DNA from: Palsa-506 sp963707065
GTDB taxonomy: Bacteria; Actinomycetota; Actinomycetes; Streptosporangiales; Streptosporangiaceae
Length of the DNA stretch: 64,000 bases
Direction: 5' to 3'
NCBI GenBank assembly: GCA_963707065.1
Contig: CAVPPJ010000013.1
Location: 1 to 64,000, forward strand
The notes beneath the pieces were generated by a model, which was given only the letters and a program-made list of their open reading frames with translations, did no database searches and was not told where the DNA came from. Shown in pieces: positions 33,415 through 42,185 of the stretch. The position numbers and the translations under genes are program-made. The number at the start of each line of letters is the position of its first letter. The stretch's first letter is position 1.

Positions 33415-34191
33415 GTGACGGCGCTTTCCTGGACCACCATCGGCACGCCGGCTGGCCCCGTGTCGGCCGGCTGCAGCGACGCCGGCCTGGCCGCAATCAG
33501 GTTCGGCGGCCCGCCATCGCAGGCGCCGCCCGCCGGGACGGGTGACGCGCCGGGCGGCGCGCAGCCCGGTGCGCTCGCCGAGACGTGCGCCCAGCTGGCC
33601 GAGTATTTCGCCGGGCAACGGCGCGCCTTCGATGTGCCGATCGACTGGAGTGCCGTCTCGCAGTCGCAGTACCAGGTCCTCTCCGTGCTCTTTGACTCGG
33701 TCGGGTTCGGCGACACGATCACCTACGGCGCGCTTGCCCGCCGTGCCGGGGTAGCCCGGGAGGAGCGGGACGGGACCGCGGCGCTGCCCGCCAGGGTGGT
33801 CGGCCAGATCATGGGCTCGAACCCGATCCCGGTGATCGTGCCCTGCCATCGCGTGGTGGCCGGCAACGGGCTAGGCGGCTTCAGCGGCGGCATCGGCCCT
33901 GAGCTCAAGCGCTGGCTGCTGATCTTCGAAGGGGCATGGCCGCCGACCCTGGACTGGTCGCCGGCCTGCGCCCGGCTGACCGGCGCGGTCCGGCCGGTCA
34001 GGTATCCGCGGGGTGATAGCGCTCGGCGCCTGCCAGCGCGCCGTCGGCCGTGTGCAGTACCCACCAGGCAGCCTTACGCAGCGGCGGGCCCTTCGGGGGC
34101 CGGGCGCCGAGGCGCTCGCAGGCGGCCTGCAGCAGCGACGACAGGTTCTCGCCGTGGGCACAGATCACCGTCGGCTTGCCGTCGTCAATGA
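33415..34191 (+). CDS. ogt: Methylated-DNA--protein-cysteine methyltransferase (Ogt-like)
   Basis: Direct repair of O6-alkylguanine, with the acceptor Cys in VIVPCHRVVAGNG and the preceding Asn/Arg helix RVVGQIMGSNP. The GTG at 33415 follows CAGAAT by six nt. The family core ends around LIFEGAWPPTLDW near residue 180, but this frame runs about 75 residues further as an Arg/Pro/Ala-rich tail. That tail overlaps the 3' end of the convergent mutT1 gene by 194 nt. A lost or shifted stop codon is likely, so the true end may be near 34010. Confidence 0.85.
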   Translation: MTALSWTTIGTPAGPVSAGCSDAGLAAIRFGGPPSQAPPAGTGDAPGGAQPGALAETCAQLAEYFAGQRRAFDVPIDWSAVSQSQYQVLSVLFDSVGFGDTITYGALARRAGVAREERDGTAALPARVVGQIMGSNPIPVIVPCHRVVAGNGLGGFSGGIGPELKRWLLIFEGAWPPTLDWSPACARLTGAVRPVRYPRGDSARRLPARRRPCAVPTRQPYAAAGPSGAGRRGARRRPAAATTGSRRGHRSPSACRRQ

Positions 34192-34906
34192 TCTCCGCGG
34201 TCCGCCTGAGCTCGCGGGCGGTGCCGCTGCCCGGCTGCGGCATCGTGAGACCGGCCTCGATCTCGATCGGGACGCCGGTCAGCTCCGCATAGGGCCGGAC
34301 GGTCGCCACGCAGCGCTCCGCGGCGGAGCTGATCACGCGGCAGGAGCCGAAGCAGGACAGCAGCCGCGCGAGATGCTCGGCGTCGGCGGCGCCGTCAGGG
34401 TCGAGCGGCCGGTGCAGGTCGTTGCCGGACCAGCGCCGCTTGCTCCCGGCGGAGGCGTGCCGCAGCAGGATGAACGGAATGGTGTCGGCCGGGCCGCCGG
34501 CGAAGTCGGCCAGCAGCGAGATGTCCCGCTGGTAGCTCAGCCGTCCCGGCGCCGCCGGGACGGGCAGCCAGTCCAGTGCATCGACCTCGTCATTCGGGAC
34601 GAAGCCGGGACGGGCGCCGGTATCAGCCGGCCGCGCCGCCCAGTAGTCAACCCGCTTGGGCCGGCCGAAACTCTGATAGCTGGCGTGCCCGAGCAGCCGC
34701 CCGAGTACCACCCGGATCCCGGTCTCCTCCGCCACCTCCCGCACGGCCGTTTCCAGCAGGTGCTCGCCGGGCTCGCGCTTTCCTTTCGGGAGGCTCCAGT
34801 CGTCGTAGCGGCTGCGGTGGATCAGGGCTACTTCAGCGCCGCTCTCCGCGTGCCGCGACAGTACCGTCCCGGCCGCCCGGACTTCCGCGGCGGGCTGGTC
34901 AGCCAT
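33998..34906 (-). CDS. mutT1: MutT1-like Nudix hydrolase with histidine phosphatase domain
   Basis: Two-domain housecleaning enzyme of 302 aa that would hydrolyse 8-oxo-dGTP and related or diadenosine nucleotides. The Nudix box is complete (GKREPGEHLLETAVREVAEETGI, given here in two parts: GKREPGEHLLET and AVREVAEETGI) at about residues 42-64. The C-terminal phosphoglycerate-mutase-like domain has the RHG variant FILLRHASAG (about residue 150) and ICAHGENLSSLL. It overlaps the ppk stop by eight nt, reproducing the mycobacterial ppk-mutT1 pair. Convergent overlap with ogt affects only the last 64 codons. Confidence 0.93.
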   Translation of the reverse strand: MADQPAAEVRAAGTVLSRHAESGAEVALIHRSRYDDWSLPKGKREPGEHLLETAVREVAEETGIRVVLGRLLGHASYQSFGRPKRVDYWAARPADTGARPGFVPNDEVDALDWLPVPAAPGRLSYQRDISLLADFAGGPADTIPFILLRHASAGSKRRWSGNDLHRPLDPDGAADAEHLARLLSCFGSCRVISSAAERCVATVRPYAELTGVPIEIEAGLTMPQPGSGTARELRRTAEIIDDGKPTVICAHGENLSSLLQAACERLGARPPKGPPLRKAAWWVLHTADGALAGAERYHPADT

Positions 34907-37145
34907 CGGCGGCGCGGCCCTGCATCGCCCGGATCAGGTGGGTCTGCAGGTCACGCAGGGGGGCGCCGCTGCTGTCCAGGTGATGCCTGGTCCACGAACC
35001 GTCCGGGGCGAGCCACCAGGACGAGGTGCCCTCGTCCATCGCCTCGGAGATGAGCCCGCGCAGCTCAGCCTGCTGGGCCGGATCGGTGACGCGGACCAGG
35101 AGCTCGACCCGCCGGTCCAGGTTCCGGTGCATGAGGTCGGCGCTGCCGATCCAGACCTCGCCGGGCGCGTTCCGCTGCCCGCTGCCGAACGAGTAGATCC
35201 GCGAGTGCTCAAGGAACCGGCCGACGATGCTGCGGACCCGGATCGTCTCGGACATGCCGGGGACGCCCGGCCGGAGCGCGCAGATCCCGCGTACCCACAA
35301 GTCGATGGGCACGCCCGCCTGTGATGCCCGGTACAGCGAGTCGATGGTCGGCTCGTCGATAATCGCGTTGCATTTCATCTGGATGCGGGCGGGCAGGCCA
35401 TCGCGGCCGCGCTGGGCCTGCTCGTCGATCTGCTCGACCAGGCCGGCCCGGACTCGCTCGGGGGCGACCAGCAGCCGCCGGTAGTCGCTCTTCCTGCTGT
35501 ACCCGGTCAGGTGGTTGAACAGGTCAGTGACGTCCTCGCCCACGGTCTTGTCCGACGTGAGCAGGCCGAAATCCTCATACAGCCGGGCGGTCTTCGGGTG
35601 ATAGTTCCCGGTGCCGATGTGGCAGAAGCGGCGCAGCGATCCGTCGGCGTACTCGCGCACGATCAGCACCATCTTGCAATGCGTCTTCAGGCCGACGAAT
35701 CCGTAGACGACGTGGCAGCCGGCTTCCTCCAGCTTGCGCGCCCAGGCGATGTTCGCCCGCTCGTCGCCGCGGGCCTTGATCTCGACCACGACCACGACCT
35801 GCTTGCCCGACTCGGCCGCGTCGATGAGCGCATCGACGATCTCCGAGTCGCCGCTGGTCCGGTACAGCGTGTGCTTGATCGCCAGCACCCGGGGATCCGC
35901 GGCGGCGGAGACCACCAGGCGCTGAACGCTGGCGGTAAAGGATTCATAAGGATGATGAACGAGCACGTCATGGTCAGTCAGCGCCGCGAAGACGCTGGTG
36001 TCCTGCGGCAGTGCGCTCTCGGACGGCACGAAGGCCGGGTACTTCAGCTGGCGCAGGTCCAGGTCCGCGATGGCGGACAGGCCCGACAGGTCAAGCGGCC
36101 CGGTCAGCCGGTAGACGGCACGCGGATGCACGTCAAGCTCGGTCACCAGCCGGTCGAGCACGTCGGCGGAAATCGATTCCTCCACCTCCAGCCGGACAGC
36201 CGGCTCGAACCGGGTCCGCATCAGCTCCCGCTCCAGCGATTTCAGCAGGTTCTCCGTGACGTCCTCGTCGATTTCAAGGTCACGGATGCGGGTCACCCGG
36301 AACACAAAATGCTCGATCACCTCAAGGCCGACGAACAGCTCGTCGAGGTGAGCCGCGATCACGTCCTCGATCGGCACGAACCGGTTATGCGACACGGTCA
36401 TGAACCTGGGCAGCAGCGGCGGCACCTTGACCCTCGCGAAGATCGTCGCCCCCGTCTTCGGATCGGCGATCGTCACCGCCAGGCTCAGCGACAGGCCGGA
36501 GATGAAGGGAAACGGGTGCGCTGGGTCGACGGCCAGCGGGGTGAGCACCGGGTAAATCCGCTCCCGGAAGAGCTTCTGCAGGCTTTCCTGCTCCTTCGGC
36601 AGGAGCTCCTTCCAGCGCAGGATCTCGATCCTCTTCTGCGCGAGGGCCGGCACGATCGAGTGGCTGAAGCACCAGGAATGCCGGGTGGACAGGTCCCTGG
36701 CCGTCTCCAGGGTGTGCTCGAGTATCTCCCTGGCCGGCCGTCCAGTGGCGTTCTCCACCGGCAGGCCAGTGGCCATCCGGCGGATCCGGCCTGCCACCCG
36801 GACCATGAAGAACTCATCCAGTGCGCTCGCGAAGATGGAGGCGAACCGCACCCGTTCCAGCAGCGGGACGTTCTCATCCTCGGCGAGTTCCAGCACCCGC
36901 TCGCTGAAGTGCAGCCAGCTTTCCTCCCGGTCGAGATAGCGGCCGGGCGGCAATTCGCCCCCGGCGTCCGGCCCGCCAGCCCGGCCGTGCTGCCTGGGCT
37001 GTCTGCCGTTTTGCCGGGCCGGGCCGCCGTCCTGCCGGGACTCCGGGTCCCGTTTCCGGGTAGCAAGGACCTGCTGCTTGCCAGGCTCCTTGCCCGCGCT
37101 CTTCTTCCCATCGCCACGCTGAGAGCTGACCTGGCCTGCATCCAT
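34899..37145 (-). CDS. ppk: Polyphosphate kinase 1
   Basis: Makes long-chain polyphosphate from ATP; 748 aa including an Arg/Gln/Gly-rich N-terminal tail of about 65 residues. The kinase core is intact: ESWLHFSERVLELAEDEN, FASALDEFFMVRVAGR, HPFPFISGLSLSLA, the autophosphorylated His region RRFCHIGTGNYHPKT, and GLKTHCKMVLI. GACAAT lies six nt before the ATG at 37145, so a leaderless start is possible. A perfect 11-bp stem (37175-37202) lies just upstream. It is followed by mutT1, as in mycobacteria. Confidence 0.96.
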   Translation of the reverse strand: MDAGQVSSQRGDGKKSAGKEPGKQQVLATRKRDPESRQDGGPARQNGRQPRQHGRAGGPDAGGELPPGRYLDREESWLHFSERVLELAEDENVPLLERVRFASIFASALDEFFMVRVAGRIRRMATGLPVENATGRPAREILEHTLETARDLSTRHSWCFSHSIVPALAQKRIEILRWKELLPKEQESLQKLFRERIYPVLTPLAVDPAHPFPFISGLSLSLAVTIADPKTGATIFARVKVPPLLPRFMTVSHNRFVPIEDVIAAHLDELFVGLEVIEHFVFRVTRIRDLEIDEDVTENLLKSLERELMRTRFEPAVRLEVEESISADVLDRLVTELDVHPRAVYRLTGPLDLSGLSAIADLDLRQLKYPAFVPSESALPQDTSVFAALTDHDVLVHHPYESFTASVQRLVVSAAADPRVLAIKHTLYRTSGDSEIVDALIDAAESGKQVVVVVEIKARGDERANIAWARKLEEAGCHVVYGFVGLKTHCKMVLIVREYADGSLRRFCHIGTGNYHPKTARLYEDFGLLTSDKTVGEDVTDLFNHLTGYSRKSDYRRLLVAPERVRAGLVEQIDEQAQRGRDGLPARIQMKCNAIIDEPTIDSLYRASQAGVPIDLWVRGICALRPGVPGMSETIRVRSIVGRFLEHSRIYSFGSGQRNAPGEVWIGSADLMHRNLDRRVELLVRVTDPAQQAELRGLISEAMDEGTSSWWLAPDGSWTRHHLDSSGAPLRDLQTHLIRAMQGRAADG

Positions 37146-37174
37146 GTCGTTATTGTCCCCCGCGTAGCCGCTGT

Positions 37175-37202
37175 CTAAGATCGCGGGGTCTCGCGATCTT
37201 AG
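37175..37202. promoter_or_regulatory. 28-bp inverted repeat upstream of ppk
   Basis: CTAAGATCGCG (37175-37185), six-nt loop GGGTCT, and CGCGATCTTAG (37192-37202) are perfect arms. The site is 30 nt upstream of the ppk ATG, in the divergent gap to the LLM gene. It looks like a repressor operator for ppk. Confidence 0.6.
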
Positions 37203-37342
37203 GAATGTTCTGATGCGCCGGCGGCCGGTAGCTTGCGCAGGCCGGGCGGGACCGTCACGATCGGACAATCCATCGAGAACGGATAATCCGCCGGAACTGC
37301 CCAGCCAGCGGAACTCTAGCCCTCGTGAACGGAGAATGACGC

Positions 37343-38251
37343 ATGCGCATCGGCATGTCCCTGACCGAGCCGGCCGGTCCCGGCGCGTTCACCGCGCTCC
37401 GCGATCAGCTGCAGCAAGCCGCCGGCGACGGCTTCGCCTCCGCCTGGATGTCGAACATCTTCGGCGTGGATGCCCTCACGGCACTGGCGGTGGCCGGCAG
37501 CCAGGTGCCCGGAATCGAGCTTGGCACCGCGGTAGTGCCGACCTACCCGCGCCATCCGGCCGTACTCGCCCAGCAGGCGCTGACCGTCTCCCTGGCGCTC
37601 GGCGGCCGGCTGGCGCTCGGCATCGGGCTGTCCCACCGCATCGTCATCGAGGACATGTACGGGTACGGCTTCGAGCGGCCGGCCCGGCACATGAGCGAGT
37701 ACCTGTCGATCCTGCTGCCGCTGCTGGACGGCGAGAAGGCCGCGTTCGATGGTGAGACCATGCGGGCCAATATCGGCCTGTCGGTGCCGCGGCCTGACCG
37801 GGTGCCGGTACTGCTCGCGGCGATGGGGCCGGCCATGCTCCGGCTGGCCGGCCAGCGAGCGGACGGCACCATCTTGTGGATGACAGGCCCGGCCACGGTG
37901 CGCGACTACATCGCGCCGGCCATCACGCAGGCGGCCGAGGCCGCCGGGCGGCCGGCCCCGCGCGTGGTCTGCATCCTGCCGGTCTGCGTCACGGACGACC
38001 CTGGCCAGGCCCGCGCCCGCGCCGCGGAGATCTTCGCCATCTACGGCCAGCTTCCGTCCTACCGCGCCATGCTCGACCGGGAGGGCGCCGCCGGCCCGGC
38101 CGACATCGCCATCGCCGGTGACGAGGACACCGTCAGCGCGCAGATCACGGCGCTCGCCGACGCGGGCGTGACCGACTTCGTGGCCCTCGAGTTCGCCCGC
38201 GGCGAGGAGCACCAGCGCACCCGCGCCCTGCTGAAGTCGCTGATCGCCTAA
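37343..38251 (+). CDS. LLM class (F420-type) oxidoreductase
   Basis: Flavin- or F420-dependent oxidoreductase of 302 aa with a luciferase-like barrel. Typical elements: MRIGMSLTEPAGPGAF start, GTAVVPTYPRHPAVLAQQAL (residues about 60-80), RLALGIGLSHRI, VPVLLAAMGPAMLRLAGQRADG (given in two parts: VPVLLAAMGP and LRLAGQRADG). The ATG at 37343 has GGAG nine nt upstream. Actinomycetes hold many such enzymes, so the substrate is open. Family identity is clear; cofactor F420 is the likely choice in this phylum but is inferred. Confidence 0.92.
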   Translation: MRIGMSLTEPAGPGAFTALRDQLQQAAGDGFASAWMSNIFGVDALTALAVAGSQVPGIELGTAVVPTYPRHPAVLAQQALTVSLALGGRLALGIGLSHRIVIEDMYGYGFERPARHMSEYLSILLPLLDGEKAAFDGETMRANIGLSVPRPDRVPVLLAAMGPAMLRLAGQRADGTILWMTGPATVRDYIAPAITQAAEAAGRPAPRVVCILPVCVTDDPGQARARAAEIFAIYGQLPSYRAMLDREGAAGPADIAIAGDEDTVSAQITALADAGVTDFVALEFARGEEHQRTRALLKSLIA

Positions 38252-38306
38252 CGCACCACGGTTGCCGCAGGCACCACGCATCTCGCGGGGTATCGCGCCG
38301 GGCGGG

Positions 38307-39962
38307 CTACTCGGCTGCCGGAAGCTGCCGTGCCCCGCATGCCGGTTCCGCGATGGCGCCCGAGGAGTGCATGACAACGCCGCCGACCACGGTCAGCACG
38401 GCCGAGATCGCGGGGATGTCCTTGACGGGCACGGTGAAGTAGTCCCGATTCAGCACCGCGAAGTCGGCCCGCGCGCCGGGCCGCAGCTGGCCACGATCGC
38501 CTTCCTCGAACGACAGCCAGGCGCTTCCGGCGGTGTAGGCACGCAGGGCCTGCTCCCGGGTCAGCAGGTTTGCCGCGTCGCGGCGTTGCGCGCCGTCTAG
38601 GGAACGCCCGGTCACCAGCCACCACAGCGACAGCCACGGGCTGTACGACGAGGCCCTGGTCGCGTCGGTGCCCGCAGCCACCGGAATCCCCGCGCTGAGC
38701 AGTTCGGCGATGGGCGGGGCCCGGCGGATCGCGTCCTCGCCCCAGGCCCGCTGTGACGCCTCGGCCTTGAACACGAGGTGGTCGTCGAGCACGACGCCCG
38801 CGCCCAGCGCGCGCAGCCGGGCGATGTTCCGGTCGCTGATGCGGTCGGCGTGCGCGATGGAGAAGCGCAGCTCGGTCAGCGGGATCTCGGCATGCACCCG
38901 CTCCCAGCCGTCGAGGATCCGGTCGATGCTGGTGTCCAGCACCGCGTGTACGTGCATGGGCCAGCCGCGGCGCGCGGTCTCCCGGCTGATCCGCTCGAAT
39001 TCGGCGCTGGCGTCAGCGGAGATCTCGAACGGCTCCAGCCCCTCGAAGTCGTGGCAGCCGTAGTGCACCACCTCGCCGATGCCCAGCATGCGCAGCATGC
39101 CGTCGCCGAAGCGGGTCTGCGCGTGCCGGAGCCAGCCGTCGAGCTGCTCGTACTCGCGGCCCGGGTCGACGGCGGACAGGAAGAGCCGCAGCCGGATGGT
39201 GAGCTCGCCCCGGCGCCAGAGCTCGAACAGCGCGTCGTAGCGCGGCGGGGCCATGCCGAACCCGCCCGGGTCCACCAGGCCCGTCAGGCCGGTGGCGTGC
39301 AGCTCCCGCACCATCGAGGCCGTGCTGGCCCGCTGCTGGCCCGGGGAGCGGGCGGGCATGGCGTCGAGGCACCGGGCGAACGCGCCGAGGCCGCTGATCC
39401 GGCCAGTGGCCCGGCCCGCGGCGTCCCGCTCGATGATGCCGCCGGGCGGGTCCGTCTGCTGGCGGTCAAGTCCGCTGGCCCGCAGTGCCGCGCTGTTGAG
39501 CACGGCGTGGTCGTAGAGCGCCTGCACGTAGACCGGGTGGCCGGGGCATGCGTCATCCAGCTCGCCGCGGGTCGGGGACCGGCCGTCGGTGAACTGGCTC
39601 GGGTGCCAGCCGCCGACGGCCCGGATCCACTCCCCTGGCTGGCAGGAGCCGGCCGCGGCGCGGATGCTGTCCAGTACCGCGGCGACGTCGGGCAGCCCGG
39701 TCCAGTGCAGCTCCCGGTCCCAGGACGGGCCGGCCCTGACCGCATGGATGTGCCCGTCGATGAGGCCGGGTATCAGCCGCAGGCCGGCCAGGTCGACGAC
39801 CTTGCATCCTGGTGCGGCGAGTGCCGAGATTTCCTGGTCCGAGCCCAGCGCCGCGATCCGGCCGTGCGCGACGGCCAGCGCCGACGGACTTGGCGGCGGA
39901 TCTGCCAGGGCCGCGCCGCCCGGCCATACGGCGCCGTTGACGTAGATCGCGTCGACGTTCAC
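38307..39962 (-). CDS. Amidohydrolase family 3 (YtcJ-like metal-dependent hydrolase)
   Basis: Enzyme of 551 aa. The metal site begins with PGLIDGHIHAVR (about residues 63-74); later ligands appear in HVHAVLD, SIAHADRI and VAAGTDATRASSYSP. The architecture matches YtcJ/NfdA-type amidases and carbohydrate or N-formyl hydrolases. The GTG at 39962 follows TACTGT by six nt (39969-39974), a leaderless arrangement; the longer frame to 40049 lacks support. The gene points away from the SOS-like palindrome at 40065. Substrate unknown. Confidence 0.9.
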   Translation of the reverse strand: MNVDAIYVNGAVWPGGAALADPPPSPSALAVAHGRIAALGSDQEISALAAPGCKVVDLAGLRLIPGLIDGHIHAVRAGPSWDRELHWTGLPDVAAVLDSIRAAAGSCQPGEWIRAVGGWHPSQFTDGRSPTRGELDDACPGHPVYVQALYDHAVLNSAALRASGLDRQQTDPPGGIIERDAAGRATGRISGLGAFARCLDAMPARSPGQQRASTASMVRELHATGLTGLVDPGGFGMAPPRYDALFELWRRGELTIRLRLFLSAVDPGREYEQLDGWLRHAQTRFGDGMLRMLGIGEVVHYGCHDFEGLEPFEISADASAEFERISRETARRGWPMHVHAVLDTSIDRILDGWERVHAEIPLTELRFSIAHADRISDRNIARLRALGAGVVLDDHLVFKAEASQRAWGEDAIRRAPPIAELLSAGIPVAAGTDATRASSYSPWLSLWWLVTGRSLDGAQRRDAANLLTREQALRAYTAGSAWLSFEEGDRGQLRPGARADFAVLNRDYFTVPVKDIPAISAVLTVVGGVVMHSSGAIAEPACGARQLPAAE

Positions 39963-40064
39963 GCGGCCACAGTACGCGGCCACGAGCCTGCCGGGCACTG
40001 GTAGCTGGCGCCGTGCCGCACGCCCTCGCGGTGCGCGCCGGATTGTCATAGGCCTGCCCTAATC

Positions 40065-40080
40065 TCGAATGTACATTCGA
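40065..40080. promoter_or_regulatory. Perfect 16-bp palindrome TCGAAT-GTAC-ATTCGA (SOS-box-like)
   Basis: A perfect palindrome 20 nt upstream of the start of an unknown gene. TACATT within it (40072-40077) could be the -10, so a bound repressor would block transcription. The halves are the same as at 9564-9579. Confidence 0.65.
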
Positions 40081-40099
40081 TCACCATGGGAGGCCCGGT

Positions 40100-40621
40100 A
40101 TGCGGCTGCTGGACGACGATCCGTGGAGGCACCTGGACGACGAGCGGGACGGCGATCACGGGCTGGCCCCGCCCTGGCTGCACCCGCGGTGCGTTGATGC
40201 TTGCACCGCTCTCACCTTCGGTACCTGCTGCAGGCAGCCGGGCAGTCTCCGCGCCCGGCAGCTGGCCGCGGCCGCGGCCGCACTGGAGCAGGGCATGGCA
40301 TGGGCGCGGCACGAGGCGGCAGACGAGGTCCCGGGGACCCGGCTCATGCGGCGGCTGGTCCCGGCCGGCCAGCTGCTCGGCGAGATCCCGGACTTCCCCA
40401 GGTCGGCTAGTGAGACCGAGCTGTTCCAGCTCTCCTGCCTCGCCGGGCGGATCGCCGGATGTTTAGAGGAGCTGCACCGGCTGCAGGAACCGTCGGCTGA
40501 CCCGGCGGTCTGCCGCCGCCGGACCGGTCTCGATCAGGTGACGGCGCTCGCCGCCGAACGGTCGCAGCGGCTGTGGGACCTGGCAGTACGCCGCCTGCGA
40601 GGCTCGGATCTGCTGACCTGA
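40100..40621 (+). CDS. Hypothetical protein, possible SOS-regulated gene
   Basis: Soluble protein of 173 aa that I do not recognise. It is predicted mostly helical, with an acidic N-terminus (LLDDDPWRHLDDERDGDH), cysteines at about residues 31, 35, 43, 44, 112, 121 and 138, and an Arg-rich C-terminus (RSQRLWDLAVRRLRG). GGGAGG lies six nt before the ATG at 40100. Transcription probably starts in the palindrome at 40065-40080. It stands alone between two minus-strand genes. Function unknown. Confidence 0.7.
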   Translation: MRLLDDDPWRHLDDERDGDHGLAPPWLHPRCVDACTALTFGTCCRQPGSLRARQLAAAAAALEQGMAWARHEAADEVPGTRLMRRLVPAGQLLGEIPDFPRSASETELFQLSCLAGRIAGCLEELHRLQEPSADPAVCRRRTGLDQVTALAAERSQRLWDLAVRRLRGSDLLT

Positions 40622-40667
40622 CAGACCTCGGCCCGGCTGGGCGCGGAGGTGAACTGCAGCCCGGCAG

Positions 40668-42112
40668 TTACGAGATGCCGCAGGCCTTGTTCAGCTCATC
40701 GCGGCTGGCCAGCTTGACCCGGCCGCCGCGGCCGAGGCTCTCGCCCAGGTCCGCTTCGGCCTGCTCAATCCGCAGCCAGTCGGCGTAGCTGACCGGGCGG
40801 ATGCCGCGCGCCGCCAGCAGCTGGCTGAACCGCGACCGGTCGGCGGCCTCCGGCCCGGAGCCCGGCACGGCCTCGGGGTAGCGCAGCAGTCCGGCCCTGG
40901 GCAGCGGCACATCGCCGGGACCCGGGCCGCCCGCCAGGTCGGCGAGCAAGGACCGGACGGTCTGCGCGGCGTCAGACTTGTTGGTGCCGATCACCCCGGT
41001 CGGCCCGCGCTTGAGCCAGCCGGCCACGTACTCCCCCGGCAGCGGCCCGCCGTCGGCGCCGAGGACGCGGCCATCGGCGTTCGGCACGGTGGACGAGCGC
41101 TCGTCGAACGGGACTCCCGGCAGCGGCACGCTCTGATAGCCCACGCTGCGCAGCACCAGCTGCGCAGCCAGGGTCTCGTACTCGCCGGTTCCGGTGAATG
41201 CGCCGCTGGCATCGAGCCTGGTGCGCTCCAGGGTGAGACCGGATACCCGCTGTGGCCCGAGAATCTCTACCGGCCGCAGCCAGAACCGGACGGTCAGCCT
41301 CCGCGTGCCCGCCGCCGGGGTGCGCGCGGCCCAGTCGGAGATCACCTTGTAGTTGCCGCGCACGTGCCGGTCGGACTGGGCCAGCCGGGCGCTCTCGCCG
41401 GTCGGGTCGAACGCGTCCAGGTCGGCCTCGCCGTCGCCGACGACGATGTCGACCCCGGCCAGCTCGCCGAGCTCGCGCAGCTCCTTAGTGGTGAACTTGG
41501 CCTGCGCCGGGCCGCGGCGGCCGATCATGTGGACTTCACGGACCTTGCTGGCCATCAGCGCGTCGAGGACGGGCTGGGACACGTCCGTCCCGTACAGCTC
41601 GCGGGGATTCCTGACCAGGATCCTGGCCACGTCGACCGCGACGTTGCCGACCCCGATCACCGCGACCGACTCGGCGTCCAGGGAGAAGGCTGCGGGATCG
41701 ACGTCCGGGTGCCCGCAGTACCAGTTGACGAAATCGGTGGCCGCGAAGCTGCCGGGCAGGTCCTCGCCGGGAATGCGGAGCCGCCGGTCGCGCATCGCGC
41801 CGGTGGCGTACACCACGGCGTCATAGCTGGCCAGCAGGTCCTCTCGGGTCACGTCGTCGCCGAGATGAATAGCGCCGAGGAAGCGGACGCCGTCGTGCTC
41901 AAGCACGCCGCGCAGGTAGTCGGCGATCGACTTGATCGACTTGTGGTCGGGAGCGACGCCGTAGCGGACCAGCCCGTAGGGGGTAGGCAGCCGGTCGAGC
42001 ACATCCACCCGGATCGACTGCGGCGGGTCGAGCGCCGCCGACTGCTTGATCAGCGCCTCGGCGGTGTAAAGGCCGGCCCGGAACCGACGACGGCTACCTC
42101 AAGCGTCTTCAT
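40668..42112 (-). CDS. fprA: Ferredoxin/adrenodoxin-type NADP+ reductase FprA, frameshifted at the N-terminus as sequenced
   Basis: FAD/NADPH enzyme of about 482 aa that passes electrons to ferredoxin. The ATG at 42112 opens MKTLEVAVVGSGPA, then the frame is lost. The rest, from about 42066 downward, reads ALIKQSAALDPPQSIRVDVL, LDRLPTPYGLVRYGVAPDH, AVIGVGNVAVDVARIL (NADPH site) and PTGVIGTNKSDAAQTV. Comparing with the expected VVGSGPAGLYTAEAL suggests loss of one GGCC unit from a GGCCGGCC run near 42068-42080, which removes the third glycine of the FAD motif. Likely a sequencing or recent mutation event. Confidence 0.87.
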
Positions 42113-42133
42113 GAAAGCCGATTCTGCACCGTC

Positions 42134-42185
42134 GGCCCGCTGATGCGCCGCTCAGGCCCGCTGATGCGCCGCTCAGGCCCGCTGA
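42134..42185. repeat. 21-bp tandem repeat at the dxs stop
   Basis: Two full copies (42134-42154 and 42155-42175) and a partial third of GGCCCGCTGATGCGCCGCTC-A lie at and just downstream of the dxs stop codon on the minus strand. Confidence 0.8.

Noticed and set aside
35511..37178. A 555-codon plus-strand open frame opposite ppk
   Set aside because: It is antisense to the kinase core. Composition explains the open frame; the product is low-complexity and unmatched.
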